Below, piece after piece: positions 22,732 to 32,613 of a DNA stretch of 64,000 nt (the stretch's first letter is position 1; each line of letters starts with the position of its first letter). The stretch is from Hawksworthiomyces lignivorus (lineage: Eukaryota; Ascomycota; Sordariomycetes; Ophiostomatales; Ophiostomataceae). The stretch covers positions 62,001 through 126,000 of the forward strand of contig NTMA01000053.1 in assembly GCA_002917075.1 (NCBI GenBank), read 5' to 3'. The notes beneath the pieces were generated by a model, which saw only the letters and a program-made list of their open reading frames with translations, was not told the DNA's origin and ran no database searches. The translations under genes and the position numbers were made by a program.

Positions 22732-24284
22732 GACGATCTACGTCGCACATGGGCTCGTGAGGTTCTTTTCCCGGCTAATGGCCGGCTGTAAGTTGAGCAT
22801 CGCTTTTGGAGAGCTCGAGCAGCTTGCGGCTGACCGAGACCAAATTGGGCCGGATGGCACCATTCTTGCGATGCTCTTGGGGGACTAGCCCCAGTTTATG
22901 CTTTGCCTGCTTCGAAACAGCAGTGCAGAGGCGCCGACAGACAGCCATGTCTCCACCATGGTTCTCTCTGTCGTGCTTCTTTAGTGTGTTCCTCTTTCGT
23001 GCTTCGTATTTCTAGCTTGTCTGTATCTTCATTCTATTCTCTGACGTCTCTGCTTCTCTTCTCAGTATCTCCCAGTTGTGTTCCTCTTCAATGTACGTCG
23101 TAGTTCTGCCATCTTTGTCCTTTAAAATCCGTACATTTCGTGAAATGCAATTGGGCTGCGATGCGAAATCGTCGCTCGCCGGCTGTCAATCTCCAATGGC
23201 AAGCTGCCTTTTCTCCGATTTTCGTTTTGCCGGAACAGGCAACGCGAGATGTTCCTTGAAATGCAGGTTACAGATACAGTACAGACACAAAGGATTGCAA
23301 CGCAGATTAGACCCTAGAAATGTAACTGTTCATCTGATGCCGCCACAGCCATTGACATGACAGAGAAATAAACAAGCTAGCAGATATGAAGTCCTAGTGT
23401 TGCCGTCACTTGGAGAGCCGCTGGTAGGCAGGCTCTCCCCCACGTGTGCCCCTCCATTTGCAGCGCGTTGCGCGCTCTCTCGGACAGAGCAGAGGCGCTA
23501 GCTGGGACCCTTTTCGCCTCCTCGGCCTCGACTACGTGTATGTACCTTTGAAGGGGGTCTGCTGTGATCGCCTTCTGGCAACGGCGTACTCGAGCGAGAG
23601 AGGGGGCGGGGCGCTGTTTTCGTGGATATTTTCGGACGGACGACTAATTGACAAGTGAATTGGTTTCTGCGTATTTCCTGTTCTGAAGCTGCAATTGGAC
23701 GATTCCGGAAAGGGAACTTGTCGATCGGCGGTAGCGCGGCGGGAATGGGAAGAAGAGTGATTTTGGCTGTCTTGGACGTTCTGGGATGTCTTGGATATGG
23801 GGAACGGCTGCTCGTGGCACACAAGCGCGGAGGCCATTGGCTGGCTGGGCTGACCTTAATAATGTGGATAGGGTGTAAGTGGAACAAGAGCCAACCTAGC
23901 ACGAAGTACATTGGGAGAGCACACTGAGAGGGATGAGGAATGGTGTGTAAGAGGATAGTCTAAGACTCTAGGAATAGGATGTAAGTCACGGCGCATGCGG
24001 GAGTACTTTGCGTGTCATACTCACTGCTCGGATGCGGTTGTACATTATCTTGTCGCTCTTGTCGCTGTAGAGTGATATAAGAAAAGGAAAAAGAAAGAGA
24101 AAGAGGGAAGTAATCAACAACGGTGTGGTCGTTTCGTTTTATTCTTCTCTTTCTAGCCGTCGAGAAGGTCTATTGTCCTGTTTATTTCTTTTTCTTTTCT
24201 ATCCTCTCGTACACGCATACAGATACCCTCAAAACAAATACGGTCTGTCTCTTCTATTTACTATTACAACCCAACGGATAAACG
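22732..24284. other. Intergenic region
   Basis: I see no supported gene. Overlapping open frames of 90-137 codons at 23498-23927 lie on both strands and have no recognisable product. The last 200 bases are T-rich and pyrimidine-rich, consistent with a leader for the gene at 24285. Confidence 0.45.
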
Positions 24285-24875
24285 ATGGCCTCCTTGTCCT
24301 TGCTCGGCGGCCCAACGACCCTGTTCGCTGCGGCGGCAGCGGTGTCCGACCTGGCCAAGGCTCTGACGACAGCGGCGGCGGACGCACCCTTATCCAAACC
24401 GTCGCCGATGGCAGCTGGACCAGCAGCAGCAGCAGCGGCGGCGGTAACGACAGAAGCAACGACAGCCGCGCCGCCGCCGTCGTCGACGACGACCCTCGCG
24501 CTGCGCTCGCCCAGCTTCGCCCAGGCGTGGGCCCTCGTGGTGGCGGGCCAGGCGCACTTCCAGGTGGCGACGGGCGCGCTCGCGGCGGCGGGGTGGCGGG
24601 CGGCGGTGGTGCTGGCGGTGGTGCTGGGCCACCTGTGGGCGGCGCTGGCGCTAGCACTGGGACACCTGGCGGCGGCGGCGCTCGCGGGCGCGCGGCTGGC
24701 CGGCCGGCGGCTGTGGACGTCTAGGACGCTGCTCAAGCTGCGCAAGAAGCTCGTCTTTGAGCTGGCCGCCGGCCTGCTGGGCCCCGGCGGCAACAGCCTC
24801 GTGCTGCTGGTGCTGTGGCCCGGGTGGCTCGTGCTGGGCGCCGCCCTGCTGGCGGCGCGCACGTGGGTGGGGTGA
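24285..24875 (+). CDS. Small Ala-rich predicted membrane protein
   Basis: A single exon encodes 196 residues. I do not recognise a named family. The N-terminal half is Ala/Thr/Ser-rich low complexity. The second half has hydrophobic stretches (about 110-145 and 165-192) around a basic segment (RTLLKLRKKLVFELAAGLLG), and ends with LVLLVLWPGWLVLGAALLAA. Charged residues in the K/R-rich centre and the Pro-Gly-Trp motif look more like real protein than composition alone. The gene converges on XAP5, with the two coding ends 187 bases apart. It could be a lineage-restricted membrane protein of an organelle or the plasma membrane. The GC-rich bias also gives long antisense frames here, so the call is moderate. 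Confidence 0.55.
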   Translation: MASLSLLGGPTTLFAAAAAVSDLAKALTTAAADAPLSKPSPMAAGPAAAAAAAVTTEATTAAPPPSSTTTLALRSPSFAQAWALVVAGQAHFQVATGALAAAGWRAAVVLAVVLGHLWAALALALGHLAAAALAGARLAGRRLWTSRTLLKLRKKLVFELAAGLLGPGGNSLVLLVLWPGWLVLGAALLAARTWVG

Positions 24876-24920
24876 AGCATGCACATGATGAAAAAGGACG
24901 CAGAGGCGCGAGCCGCTGGG

Positions 24921-24949
<29 letters not shown>
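24921..24949. repeat. AAC trinucleotide microsatellite
   Basis: Nine to ten AAC units lie in the 3' region between the convergent genes ending at 24875 and 25063. Confidence 0.85.
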
Positions 24950-24951
<2 letters not shown>

Positions 24952-25062
24952 AAAAAAAGGAGGAGAATATGGGGACCAAGATAGAAATGGCCGTCCTAGA
25001 GAGCGGCAAGAGTCACGATCTCTGCCCTTCCTCGATGTCGACCGCAGGGCCATCTTCCGAGG

Positions 25063-26415
25063 TCACTTGGACGTGAAGAAGAACGCGTTGCCGCCCTGGT
25101 CGCGGCGCACCTGCCGGGTGTAGTCGTGCTCCGGGTCGAACTCCTGCCACAAGCTGGCCGGGTAGATGTGCTTGTTGCGCTCGTACCAGCGGCGGTCGAC
25201 CACCTTGGTCAGGCTGGGGTCGTCGCGCGCGCCCTCGAGGTCGCCGTAGTCGTCGTTCTCCGGGTCCGCGGCGCTGGGCCGGGACAGCGGCGCAGGAGCA
25301 GCGCCCGCCTTGCCGGACGAATTATCGCCGGATGCGCCGCCGTCGGCCGCTGACGCCGACGCTGGCGGCTCGCCGCTGTAGTCGAATACGCGCATGCCGC
25401 CGGGGCCAATGGTCTTGTTGATGACGAAGAAGTAGAAATCATAGTGCTATTTGTATCTTTGTTAGCTAGATTCGATACATCGCTGTACGTAGAATAGAAT
25501 TCAAGTTCAAATTGCCAAACAGAGTACAGACAGCGCTCTCCAGGGATGCAGACTCACAGGTGGAATGATCAGGTTGCCGCGCACGAGCATCAAGTCGTCC
25601 ACGTTGATGCGCGCCCAGTGCAGCTGGGCCTTGCTGGGCCGCTTCTCGGCGCCGGCGCCGACGCCCAGGCGCGCGCCCACCTTGCGGCTGCGGTCCAGGA
25701 ACAGCCACACGGGGTCGCCCTTGCGCACCTTGACGACGCCGCCGGGGATGTTGGCGCCCTCGTAGAAGACAAACGGGATGGCCACCTCGGCGGCCTTGAC
25801 GGCGGCCGAGCGCGCCAGGAACTCCTTGCGCAGGGCCTCGCGCTCCGCCGCCTGCCGCCGCAGCGCCTGCTTGGTGAACGACTTGAGCACCGGCACGTCG
25901 GCGCTGGGCGAGCGGCTGCTGCGGCTGAGCGCGTCCGACGGCTCTCTGTCGTCGTCGTCCTGCGCCGCGCCAAGCGTCTCGCCGCCGCCGTCCTCGTCTT
26001 CGTCGTCGCCGAGAAACGACAGCTTGCTGACCTTGGCCGTCTTGCCCTTCCTCGCCTTGTCCTTCTTGTCCTTCTTGCTCTTCTTCTTCTTCAGCGCCGG
26101 CCCGCTGCTCGTGTCTTCGTCGGCCTCGCTGCCGGCCGTCGCCGCGCCGCTCTCGCCTCCGTTCCCCCCTAGCGCTGCGGCCGCTGGCGTCCCCGTCTGC
26201 GACCGGTCGGGCGTGTTTTTGCTGTCGTTGCTGGCGGCCGCCGCCACGGCCGCCTCGCGGGCCTCGCGCTCCCGCTGCTCGAGCACCTCAGCCTTGCGCT
26301 TGCGGAAGTCGGAAAGCTCCACCAGCCCGACCGTGTTGGTCGACAGGCGCTGGTCGATCGTCTGGTTCTGCGCCGTGAAACGCGAGCTCGCGGCGCCGGC
26401 TCCAGCTCCCGACAT
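25063..26415 (-). CDS. XAP5: XAP5/FAM50-family nuclear protein
   Basis: Exons 26415-25558 and 25446-25063 give 413 residues; the 111-nt intron has donor GTGAGT. The order fits the XAP5 family: an N-terminal coil (SDFRKRKAEVLEQREREARE), a Lys-rich nuclear-localisation stretch near 120-140 (KKKKSKKDKKDKARKGKTAK), an acidic Asp/Glu segment, a basic helix (ALRRQAAEREALRKEFLARS), then the conserved core EVAIPFVFYEGANIPGGVVKV, KGDPVWLFLDRSRK, VDDLMLVRGNLIIPPHYDFY and, at the end, VVDRRWYERNKHIYPASLW. Family members are nuclear and linked to transcription, splicing and circadian regulation in other eukaryotes; the fungal role is less clear. The splice is strongly supported because the LIIPP-HYDFYFFVINK join rebuilds the family core. 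A long 5' extension of the frame to 26637 is not used. Confidence 0.88.
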
Positions 26416-27050
26416 CTCTGCTCTTTCGCGAAAGGAAAAATCGGCCACAGGGTGAGGGGGCCTGCTCCGTGCAGCTGGAAAAGAAGAATGTCGTCGAAAA
26501 ATTCTTGGCTGCTTGGCTGACTTTTTCAAGGGTGGAGAGAATAGAGACGATCTTTGCCAAGAGGAAAAACCCACAGGTCGACGATTCGTGACGTACCTGT
26601 AGAAAGCACCGTGCATAACACAATATATGCTATACACACTGTAACAACTCGAGGCAGCCTAAAACGAGGCTCTGGTTCACAGCCTTTGAACGGTATTACA
26701 TTGCTCGAGATATATACTCTGTAGTAGATTTCTTTTCACATTTCCGTTTTGTTTTTCAATTCAATAATCTTTTTCTTCTAAAGCAATTACTTTCCTCGCT
26801 TCATCTTTGGCCATTTTTCTCTTTTAGACTGCTTGTATTAGATTAAAGTGACTTTATGGCTTACTCTGCAGAGCTGCTTCAATGTCACGGACAGAACAGA
26901 GATAGGCAAGTATCAGCCATCTTCTATAATTACTCAGTATTACAAAGTAGTATTACATGACTTCTAAATGTAGGCTAGCATCGGCTATGATTCATCTAAT
27001 CACAAACACCGCCATCACGGCGTCTTGGCATGAATAACTGGAAATGTATG
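26416..27050. other. Intergenic region upstream of XAP5
   Basis: AT-rich sequence holds the XAP5 promoter (minus strand) on its left and the 3' end of the HET-ankyrin gene on its right. No gene is supported. Confidence 0.5.
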
Positions 27051-29888
27051 TTACTCAGTCATTAACAGCTCTTTGGCGGTTTCCCGAGAGCGCAGAAGCT
27101 CAACGATGGCCTCATTCTCGTTCAGGGTTGCATACCATAGTGCAGTCCCAACCTCTTCATGATCATATTGGATCGGGATCCGCGGCATAACTTTCTCCTT
27201 AGATAGTGACTTAATAAACTCGATGGTCGCTTCGCTGTAATGGTGAACGGTCTCCGGCTTCCTAGGGCCGTAAGACGGCACCCGGTGGCCTGCCCACAAG
27301 TCTTGCAAAAATGTGAGCCGTGGAGAATCACTACAGTCGACTCTATCAAGCAGCCGCTTAGAGGCGGCCTTGTGTCTATTTTCGACAGCAAAGTCTAGTG
27401 CCGACTGCTCGCTGATTTTGTACCCAGTGTTGATGCCCTTCTCTAGTAGCAGCTTGACAACACTCGCGTGCCTCATACCAGCGGCATGCCACAGGACGGC
27501 TCCATTGCGTCCTCTCATGTCGGCGTCGGCACCCTTGTCGAGCAGAAGCCGAACGATAATGTCGTGCCCATTTTTAGCAGCGAAGCACAGCGCTGTACTG
27601 CTCGTATTGTCCACTGCCTCGATGTTGGCCCCCCAATTGAGCAGGAGCTCAACTGCAGTCTGGAGTCCATTCTCGGCGGCCATAATCAGCGCCGTCTTTT
27701 GAGAGGGTCCATACGCCTTTTCCGTACTGGCACCCTTGTTGAGCAGCATCCGGACAATGTCGTCGCGCCCGTCGGACATGGCGGGGAGGATCGGGGTCAG
27801 CCCCTCGCCACCTCGCGCGTTGGGATTGGCGCCTTTCTGCAGGAGAAGGTCGACCATGGTCTCGTAGCCCCTTGTAGCAGCCAGCAGCAGCGGCGTGTCG
27901 CCGCGGCCGTCTCTGGCTTCAATTTCAACGCCGCTGGTATCAAGCAGCATCTTGGCAATAGCTGCATGCTTGCGAGATATGGCATACCACAGCGGTGTCC
28001 AGCCCCTCTGGTCTGCGAAGCCTGCCTGGGCACGACCTGTGCTCAGCAGCCACCGCACGAGGGCCTCGTGCCCAGTCTCTGCTGCGTGAGAGAGCGGCGT
28101 CCGCTTCGATTCGTCTACCAGAGCTTGCAGGTCGCGTCGGACCATCAGCTGTTTGACAAGGGCCTCGTGGCCATTTCTCACAGCATGGGACAGCAGCGTG
28201 TGTCCGTCCTTGTCAAGCGCGTTGATGGACACGTCGCTCCGTGTCAAGAGCAGCCAGACAACTTCCTCGCAGCCCTTCTCTGCCGCGTGCAACAGCGGCG
28301 TCCTTCCGCTGTCGTCCCTCGAGTCGGCGTCTGCGGATCCCAAGTTCAGCAGAAGCTGAACGATGGCCAGATGCCCGTGCTCAGCCGCGAGCGATATGAC
28401 CGTGCGCCCTTCCGCGTCCCGCCAGTCCACTCTGGCACCGGAGTCCAGCAGAAGCCGCCGAACGAGCAGCCTCTTGCCCTGCGTTACATAGCGAATCAGC
28501 TCCTTCGACGCTGCGTCATGAAATCGTTCTCCGACCCGGTTTCGGACCGCAGGCAGCCTTGTCACGCCGGCCTCTTCCAATTCTAGAGAGCTCGGGAACC
28601 TGGCGGTCTGTTGCCAAGAGCCACTCGGCTGCTTGCGATTCGCAAGCTGGACGCGATGAGACAGTTTGATCCAGAGGCTTTTAACAGATGACTGTGCTGG
28701 ACTAAGCTGGGACAGATCGACCAGCCGGAACTCCTCCGTCCCGCACCGCTCGAAATGCTCCATCGTCAGAAACGGGTCGCGCAGACAGATGGCGACCAAA
28801 TGGCCCTCATGGCCAATCTCCGTGCAGTAGAGAACAGCGAGCCCTAGCCCCCGCTGGCCCAGGCCGATGAAATGGAGATCAAAATGGATCCCCTTGTTCG
28901 TCACGGTCAAGGGCCCATTGTACGGCGAAAAGGGATTCCACGGAATGATATTGCCAGAGTCGGCGAATGCGGTCGGAGAGGGTGCCAGGAGTCCGCCGTC
29001 GCCGCCGGGATATCGCCATGCGAAGAGGCTGTGGTCGTCTGAAACCTTTAGAATTTCTTCTTGGAGCCTGAGAAAGGATTTCTGTCCTTCTCCATAGAGC
29101 AGCGGCATGTTGATGCCAAAAATGCCCATCAAGCTATAGGCGCGGTCTTCCACCCTCGTCGTCTCTCTCATCGCAGCCCATGACATTCGCTGCGCAATGC
29201 TCGCTATTTCCAGGCTGTCCTCTCCGGTGAGGATGCCTACAGGTATGCCCGTGATGCTGGACACTTGCTCTTTGAGACTTGCCTTGGTTCCCAGCGTCTT
29301 CCACTCCTTGTCCAAGAAGATCACCTCTGACGGAGCGATCAGCTCTTGGAGTATCCACCCCCTGGTAAACCATCTGCTGATCGAAAGCCAGTACGGCGAC
29401 GAGATGTCGCCGAGATATGCATAGCACACAGCGGCATTCTGGTACCAGAGAAACATGGAGTTGATTGCCTCGGACAACTCCGCGCTGCTTGTCTTGTCGA
29501 TGCAGCACGTGTCAATCCAGAGATAGTCGAATCCATTTGCCTTGGCAACAGAGCAGCTGTTCTTCAATTTCCCATAGCCTTTTTTCTTCTCTGCGAGTCT
29601 TCTCCCTGTGAGTTCTCTCTCTTCGCGTTCTCTCTCTGATAGTCCTCCCTCTGCGAGTCCTCTCTCTGCGGGTCCCCCGTCTGCGGGTCCTCCCTCTGCG
29701 GGTCCTCCCTCTGCGAGTACTCCCTCTGCGAATTCTCTCTCTGCGAGCCCGCTGTCTATATCCTGAAAAGTAACTTCATATTCTCCCCACGCGTGCGACA
29801 GGATTGCATATTGTGGAATCTCGTCATCTCCAAATTCACAGATCTCGAAGCCACCAGTGCTAGCTTGGTCTGTGCGGAGGAGGCGCAT
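27051..29888 (-). CDS. HET-domain protein with ankyrin repeats
   Basis: A single exon encodes 945 residues from the ATG at 29888. I chose this start because MRLLRTDQ matches the usual beginning of this class; an in-frame ATG at 29954 would add 22 residues. The HET domain shows IPQYAILSHAWGEYEVTFQD, DYLWIDTCCIDKTSSAELSE, NAAVCYAYLGD and WFTRGWILQELIAPSEVIF. About 55 residues of 5-residue repeats (about 48-102) interrupt it between the VTFQD strand and the next helix. A middle region with SLMGIFGINMPLLYGEG follows. About 12 ankyrin repeats then run from about 475 to 880 (for example GRTPLLHAAEKGCEEVVWLL). There is no NACHT nucleotide-binding domain between them. HET domains act in cell death after nonself recognition, and ankyrin repeats usually bind the trigger. 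The function of this one is inferred from the family. Confidence 0.92.
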   Translation of the reverse strand: MRLLRTDQASTGGFEICEFGDDEIPQYAILSHAWGEYEVTFQDIDSGLAEREFAEGVLAEGGPAEGGPADGGPAERGLAEGGLSEREREERELTGRRLAEKKKGYGKLKNSCSVAKANGFDYLWIDTCCIDKTSSAELSEAINSMFLWYQNAAVCYAYLGDISSPYWLSISRWFTRGWILQELIAPSEVIFLDKEWKTLGTKASLKEQVSSITGIPVGILTGEDSLEIASIAQRMSWAAMRETTRVEDRAYSLMGIFGINMPLLYGEGQKSFLRLQEEILKVSDDHSLFAWRYPGGDGGLLAPSPTAFADSGNIIPWNPFSPYNGPLTVTNKGIHFDLHFIGLGQRGLGLAVLYCTEIGHEGHLVAICLRDPFLTMEHFERCGTEEFRLVDLSQLSPAQSSVKSLWIKLSHRVQLANRKQPSGSWQQTARFPSSLELEEAGVTRLPAVRNRVGERFHDAASKELIRYVTQGKRLLVRRLLLDSGARVDWRDAEGRTVISLAAEHGHLAIVQLLLNLGSADADSRDDSGRTPLLHAAEKGCEEVVWLLLTRSDVSINALDKDGHTLLSHAVRNGHEALVKQLMVRRDLQALVDESKRTPLSHAAETGHEALVRWLLSTGRAQAGFADQRGWTPLWYAISRKHAAIAKMLLDTSGVEIEARDGRGDTPLLLAATRGYETMVDLLLQKGANPNARGGEGLTPILPAMSDGRDDIVRMLLNKGASTEKAYGPSQKTALIMAAENGLQTAVELLLNWGANIEAVDNTSSTALCFAAKNGHDIIVRLLLDKGADADMRGRNGAVLWHAAGMRHASVVKLLLEKGINTGYKISEQSALDFAVENRHKAASKRLLDRVDCSDSPRLTFLQDLWAGHRVPSYGPRKPETVHHYSEATIEFIKSLSKEKVMPRIPIQYDHEEVGTALWYATLNENEAIVELLRSRETAKELLMTE
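29583..29747 (-). repeat. 15-bp coding minisatellite inside the HET domain
   Basis: About eleven degenerate 15-bp units encode five-residue repeats of the form x-Ala-Glu-Gly-Gly or x-x-Glu-Arg-Glu. The central units are nearly identical (AEGGP). All units keep the frame. Confidence 0.85.
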
Positions 29889-30595
29889 ACCTGACTGTGC
29901 TACAGTCTGTGGCAGTAGAACAAGGATACATATGTTCAGGCACCTCTCTATCAATCATGGAGAGTGGTTATGAGAAGAGATCTACAATCAAACCTTTGCC
30001 GCATTTACAACAGGGAGAAGACAGTTAGGAGAAGAGAAACGAGAGAAACGAGTCTCGGACTCGTTGATGGTGTGCCTAGCCTCGCGCCGTTATTGATCAG
30101 AGGCACTACATATTTGTTGTGGCGGTACCGAAATACCAGGAGGCTGAGCCACCCTCCAAGAGAGTCAACAGCAGGCCACTCTTAAAAGTTTTCAACCGAC
30201 AACCAGCATCTGGCGCTTGGCGTGCCAGGGACCTAATCATGCAGCAGTGAAGATTCCTGGCGGAATGATTTCCTGTGGTGTGTAGGGTGGGTCCTAAGGA
30301 GTGCAGACAGAGAACTATTGAGATGTTAGGACTAGTGTGATTTCTGTATTTGCGGAGTAAGTCCGCTGATCTTCTTATCACAACAAGAGATACCAAGAGA
30401 TACTGATTTGACATTTTACAAGGCTGTCAGAAATGTGATCCTCGGACGCAAGACCAAGCGTGAACGCACAATATCCCATTTTGCTACCCTCAACTCCAAT
30501 TTCAGCATACCATTTCAAGTCCCATGGCCCGTAAAGGACAGAACCAACACGAAGAATAATACAAATCTTGCCCACGCCGTAATTGTAGCTTGTTT
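29889..30595. other. Intergenic region between HET-ankyrin and METTL16-like genes
   Basis: It holds the HET-ankyrin promoter on the left (minus strand) and the 3' region of the methyltransferase gene on the right. I see no gene or repeat. Confidence 0.5.
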
Positions 30596-32261
30596 CTAAT
30601 GGTGCATGCCTTCTTGGATTTTGGCTTTCAAGAAGCCACAGAAGCTCTGAAATGTGGCTTCGCTATGGCCCTCAGCCCAGCGGCAGGCCACAGCCGTCTC
30701 TGTGACACCCACCCGGATGGCCACGACAAAGCCCAGAGCGCATGCCTCTGGATGTGGCAAGCCAGTTGGTCCGTCTTTTGGTTCCGGCTTGGAAACGCCC
30801 CTGTCTCGTAGAACGATGTCCTCGCCGCCGCCGGCCTTCTCCTTCTCTTCGCGCATCTTTCTGCGCCTCCAGGCCCGGCCCCAGACGTTCGCCGGCGCCT
30901 GGCCGACCCCTTGCAGCCGCTGCCGATCCCAGACCCAGGACGTCAGCTCGAGGCCGTGCATGAGCGCGTCCAGGCGGCTGGCCAGGGCGCTGACGCCGGC
31001 GGCGAGGTCTGCCGTCGGCGCGCTCCACACGCGGTCGACGTCAGTGCTAGGTGGAAGGAGGCGCCGGACGGCGTCAAGGCTGCTGCCGCTGCTGCTGCTG
31101 CTGCTGCTGTCACCGGTGTCGCCTGCGTCGCTGGTGCCTCCGCGCGCGACGGCCGCCGACGGCCGCCGCGCCCCGTAGCTCCAGGCCACAGCCCAGCGCC
31201 GCGTCTTGCCGCTGCCGCCGCCCTGGGTAAAGGCAGCGACGGCGTAGTTGTCGACGGCGACGCCACTGCTCGGGGTGCGCAGTCGGTCCACAATGGCGGC
31301 CACGCTTGATAGCTTGCCTAGCATTGCCGTGTACCAGCCGACACGGTCGCGCAGACGCGCCGACTCGTCCACGAGACGGCCCACAAAGGCGACCTCGCCA
31401 CCGGGCGCGTCGCTGTCGCCGCCGTCGGGTTGGTAGACCATCTCGACGGGCGCGCCTGTGCACACCGCGTGCGGCGGCTGGTCCTTCTGCCGCGCAGAGG
31501 CGGCCATATCTTCGGTCGATGCATAGAACGGGGGGTTCATCATGACAAAATCATAGCGTGTGGGAAGTGCGTCCGCCACCTCCACCGCCGGATCGTCGCG
31601 CAGTGGGATCAGCGGCGCCTCAGCTGACGGCCGGGCAACGACGCGGATGCGGTCTTCGAGCCCGTTGCGCGCGACATTGGCACGCGCATAGGATAGGCTC
31701 TTAGTGTCAATGTCGGTCGCGACAAAGTGCCACGATGGCCGCTGCGCGCAGCCCAACAGTGGGTAGATGCAGCTGGCGCCAGTACCGATGTCGAGGCCAA
31801 CGACGGGATGGTCCTCGTCATACTTGTCGTCGCCGTACGACCCCATCGTGCTGTCCAACAGGCCTTTCAGCCATAGAATGTAGCTGTGCCGATTTGGCAC
31901 CGGCGGACACAGGCGATCGTCTGGCAGCTCGATGCTCAGACGAAAGTCTCGCAGCAGCAGCGTCTTGGTGAGCTGCATGACGGCCTGGGGGTCTTGAAAG
32001 TCCAGATGGCCATCCTTGAGCCTACAGAGTGGTTAGCAAAACAAAGCTGTTTATCATATGTTCATCAATCTGAGAGACTACCTACACAGCTGCAAAGTCG
32101 GCATCTTCCTTGGCCAAGGCACGGAAGTCAACGCGATGTTTGTAGAGATCGCGGTAGCGAGCCTCAGTCTCCCTGACGTCAACAGCACGCGGTCTGTAGT
32201 CAGATCTATTGGGTCCGCCAACAGTCACCGGGTCGGTGTCATCACCCTTGCTGCCATCCAT
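30596..32261 (-). CDS. METTL16/RlmF-type RNA N6-adenosine methyltransferase
   Basis: Exons 32261-32086 and 32021-30596 give 533 residues; the 64-nt intron (GTAGGT to CTGTAG) splits a Val codon. The family methylates adenosine in U6 snRNA and certain mRNA hairpins (human METTL16) or in 23S rRNA (bacterial RlmF). The N-terminus has RYRDLYKHRVDFRALAKEDADF. The SAM-binding motif is VVGLDIGTGASCIYPLLG, followed by FVATDIDTKSLSYA, and the catalytic motif Asn-Pro-Pro-Phe is in FVMMNPPFYAS. A Ser-rich tract encoded by a GCT/CTG run (31083-31110) and a basic segment (RAWRRRKMREEKEK) lie in the C-terminal half, where human METTL16 has its extra RNA-binding region. The first exon has two ATGs; the upstream one at 32261 is used. 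The family is clear; the target RNA is inferred. Confidence 0.9.
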
Positions 32262-32613
32262 GGTCCATTGTAATGTTTAGATTGAAATTTTATAAAATAA
32301 AGTGAATTGAGATAGGGCCTTGTACGATGGATGGTCTTGTCAATGCCCACAGAGGCGGTTGAGATTTTCGTGTTGGCGGATACTTTACAGTGGCGTCAAC
32401 CGCTGAAGCTGTTTTCAGCCCCACTATAAGAATGGCCAGAAGGCTTCTTTCAGGCCGGTCTCAGATCTACTACGAGTGACGCAATGCTCATTTTCTTTCC
32501 ACTGAACAGAGAATGCAAAAAACTTATATTTCCTGGATTTCGTCTTTATGCTCGTGTACATGCTATTTCCCTCCACTATTTTCTTTCCAAATTGTCGATT
32601 TTAACTCGTCCAT
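32262..32613. other. Short intergenic region
   Basis: It holds the promoter of the methyltransferase gene on the left and the 3' untranslated region of the beta-glucosidase on the right (T-rich at 32500-32610). No gene is supported. Confidence 0.5.
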
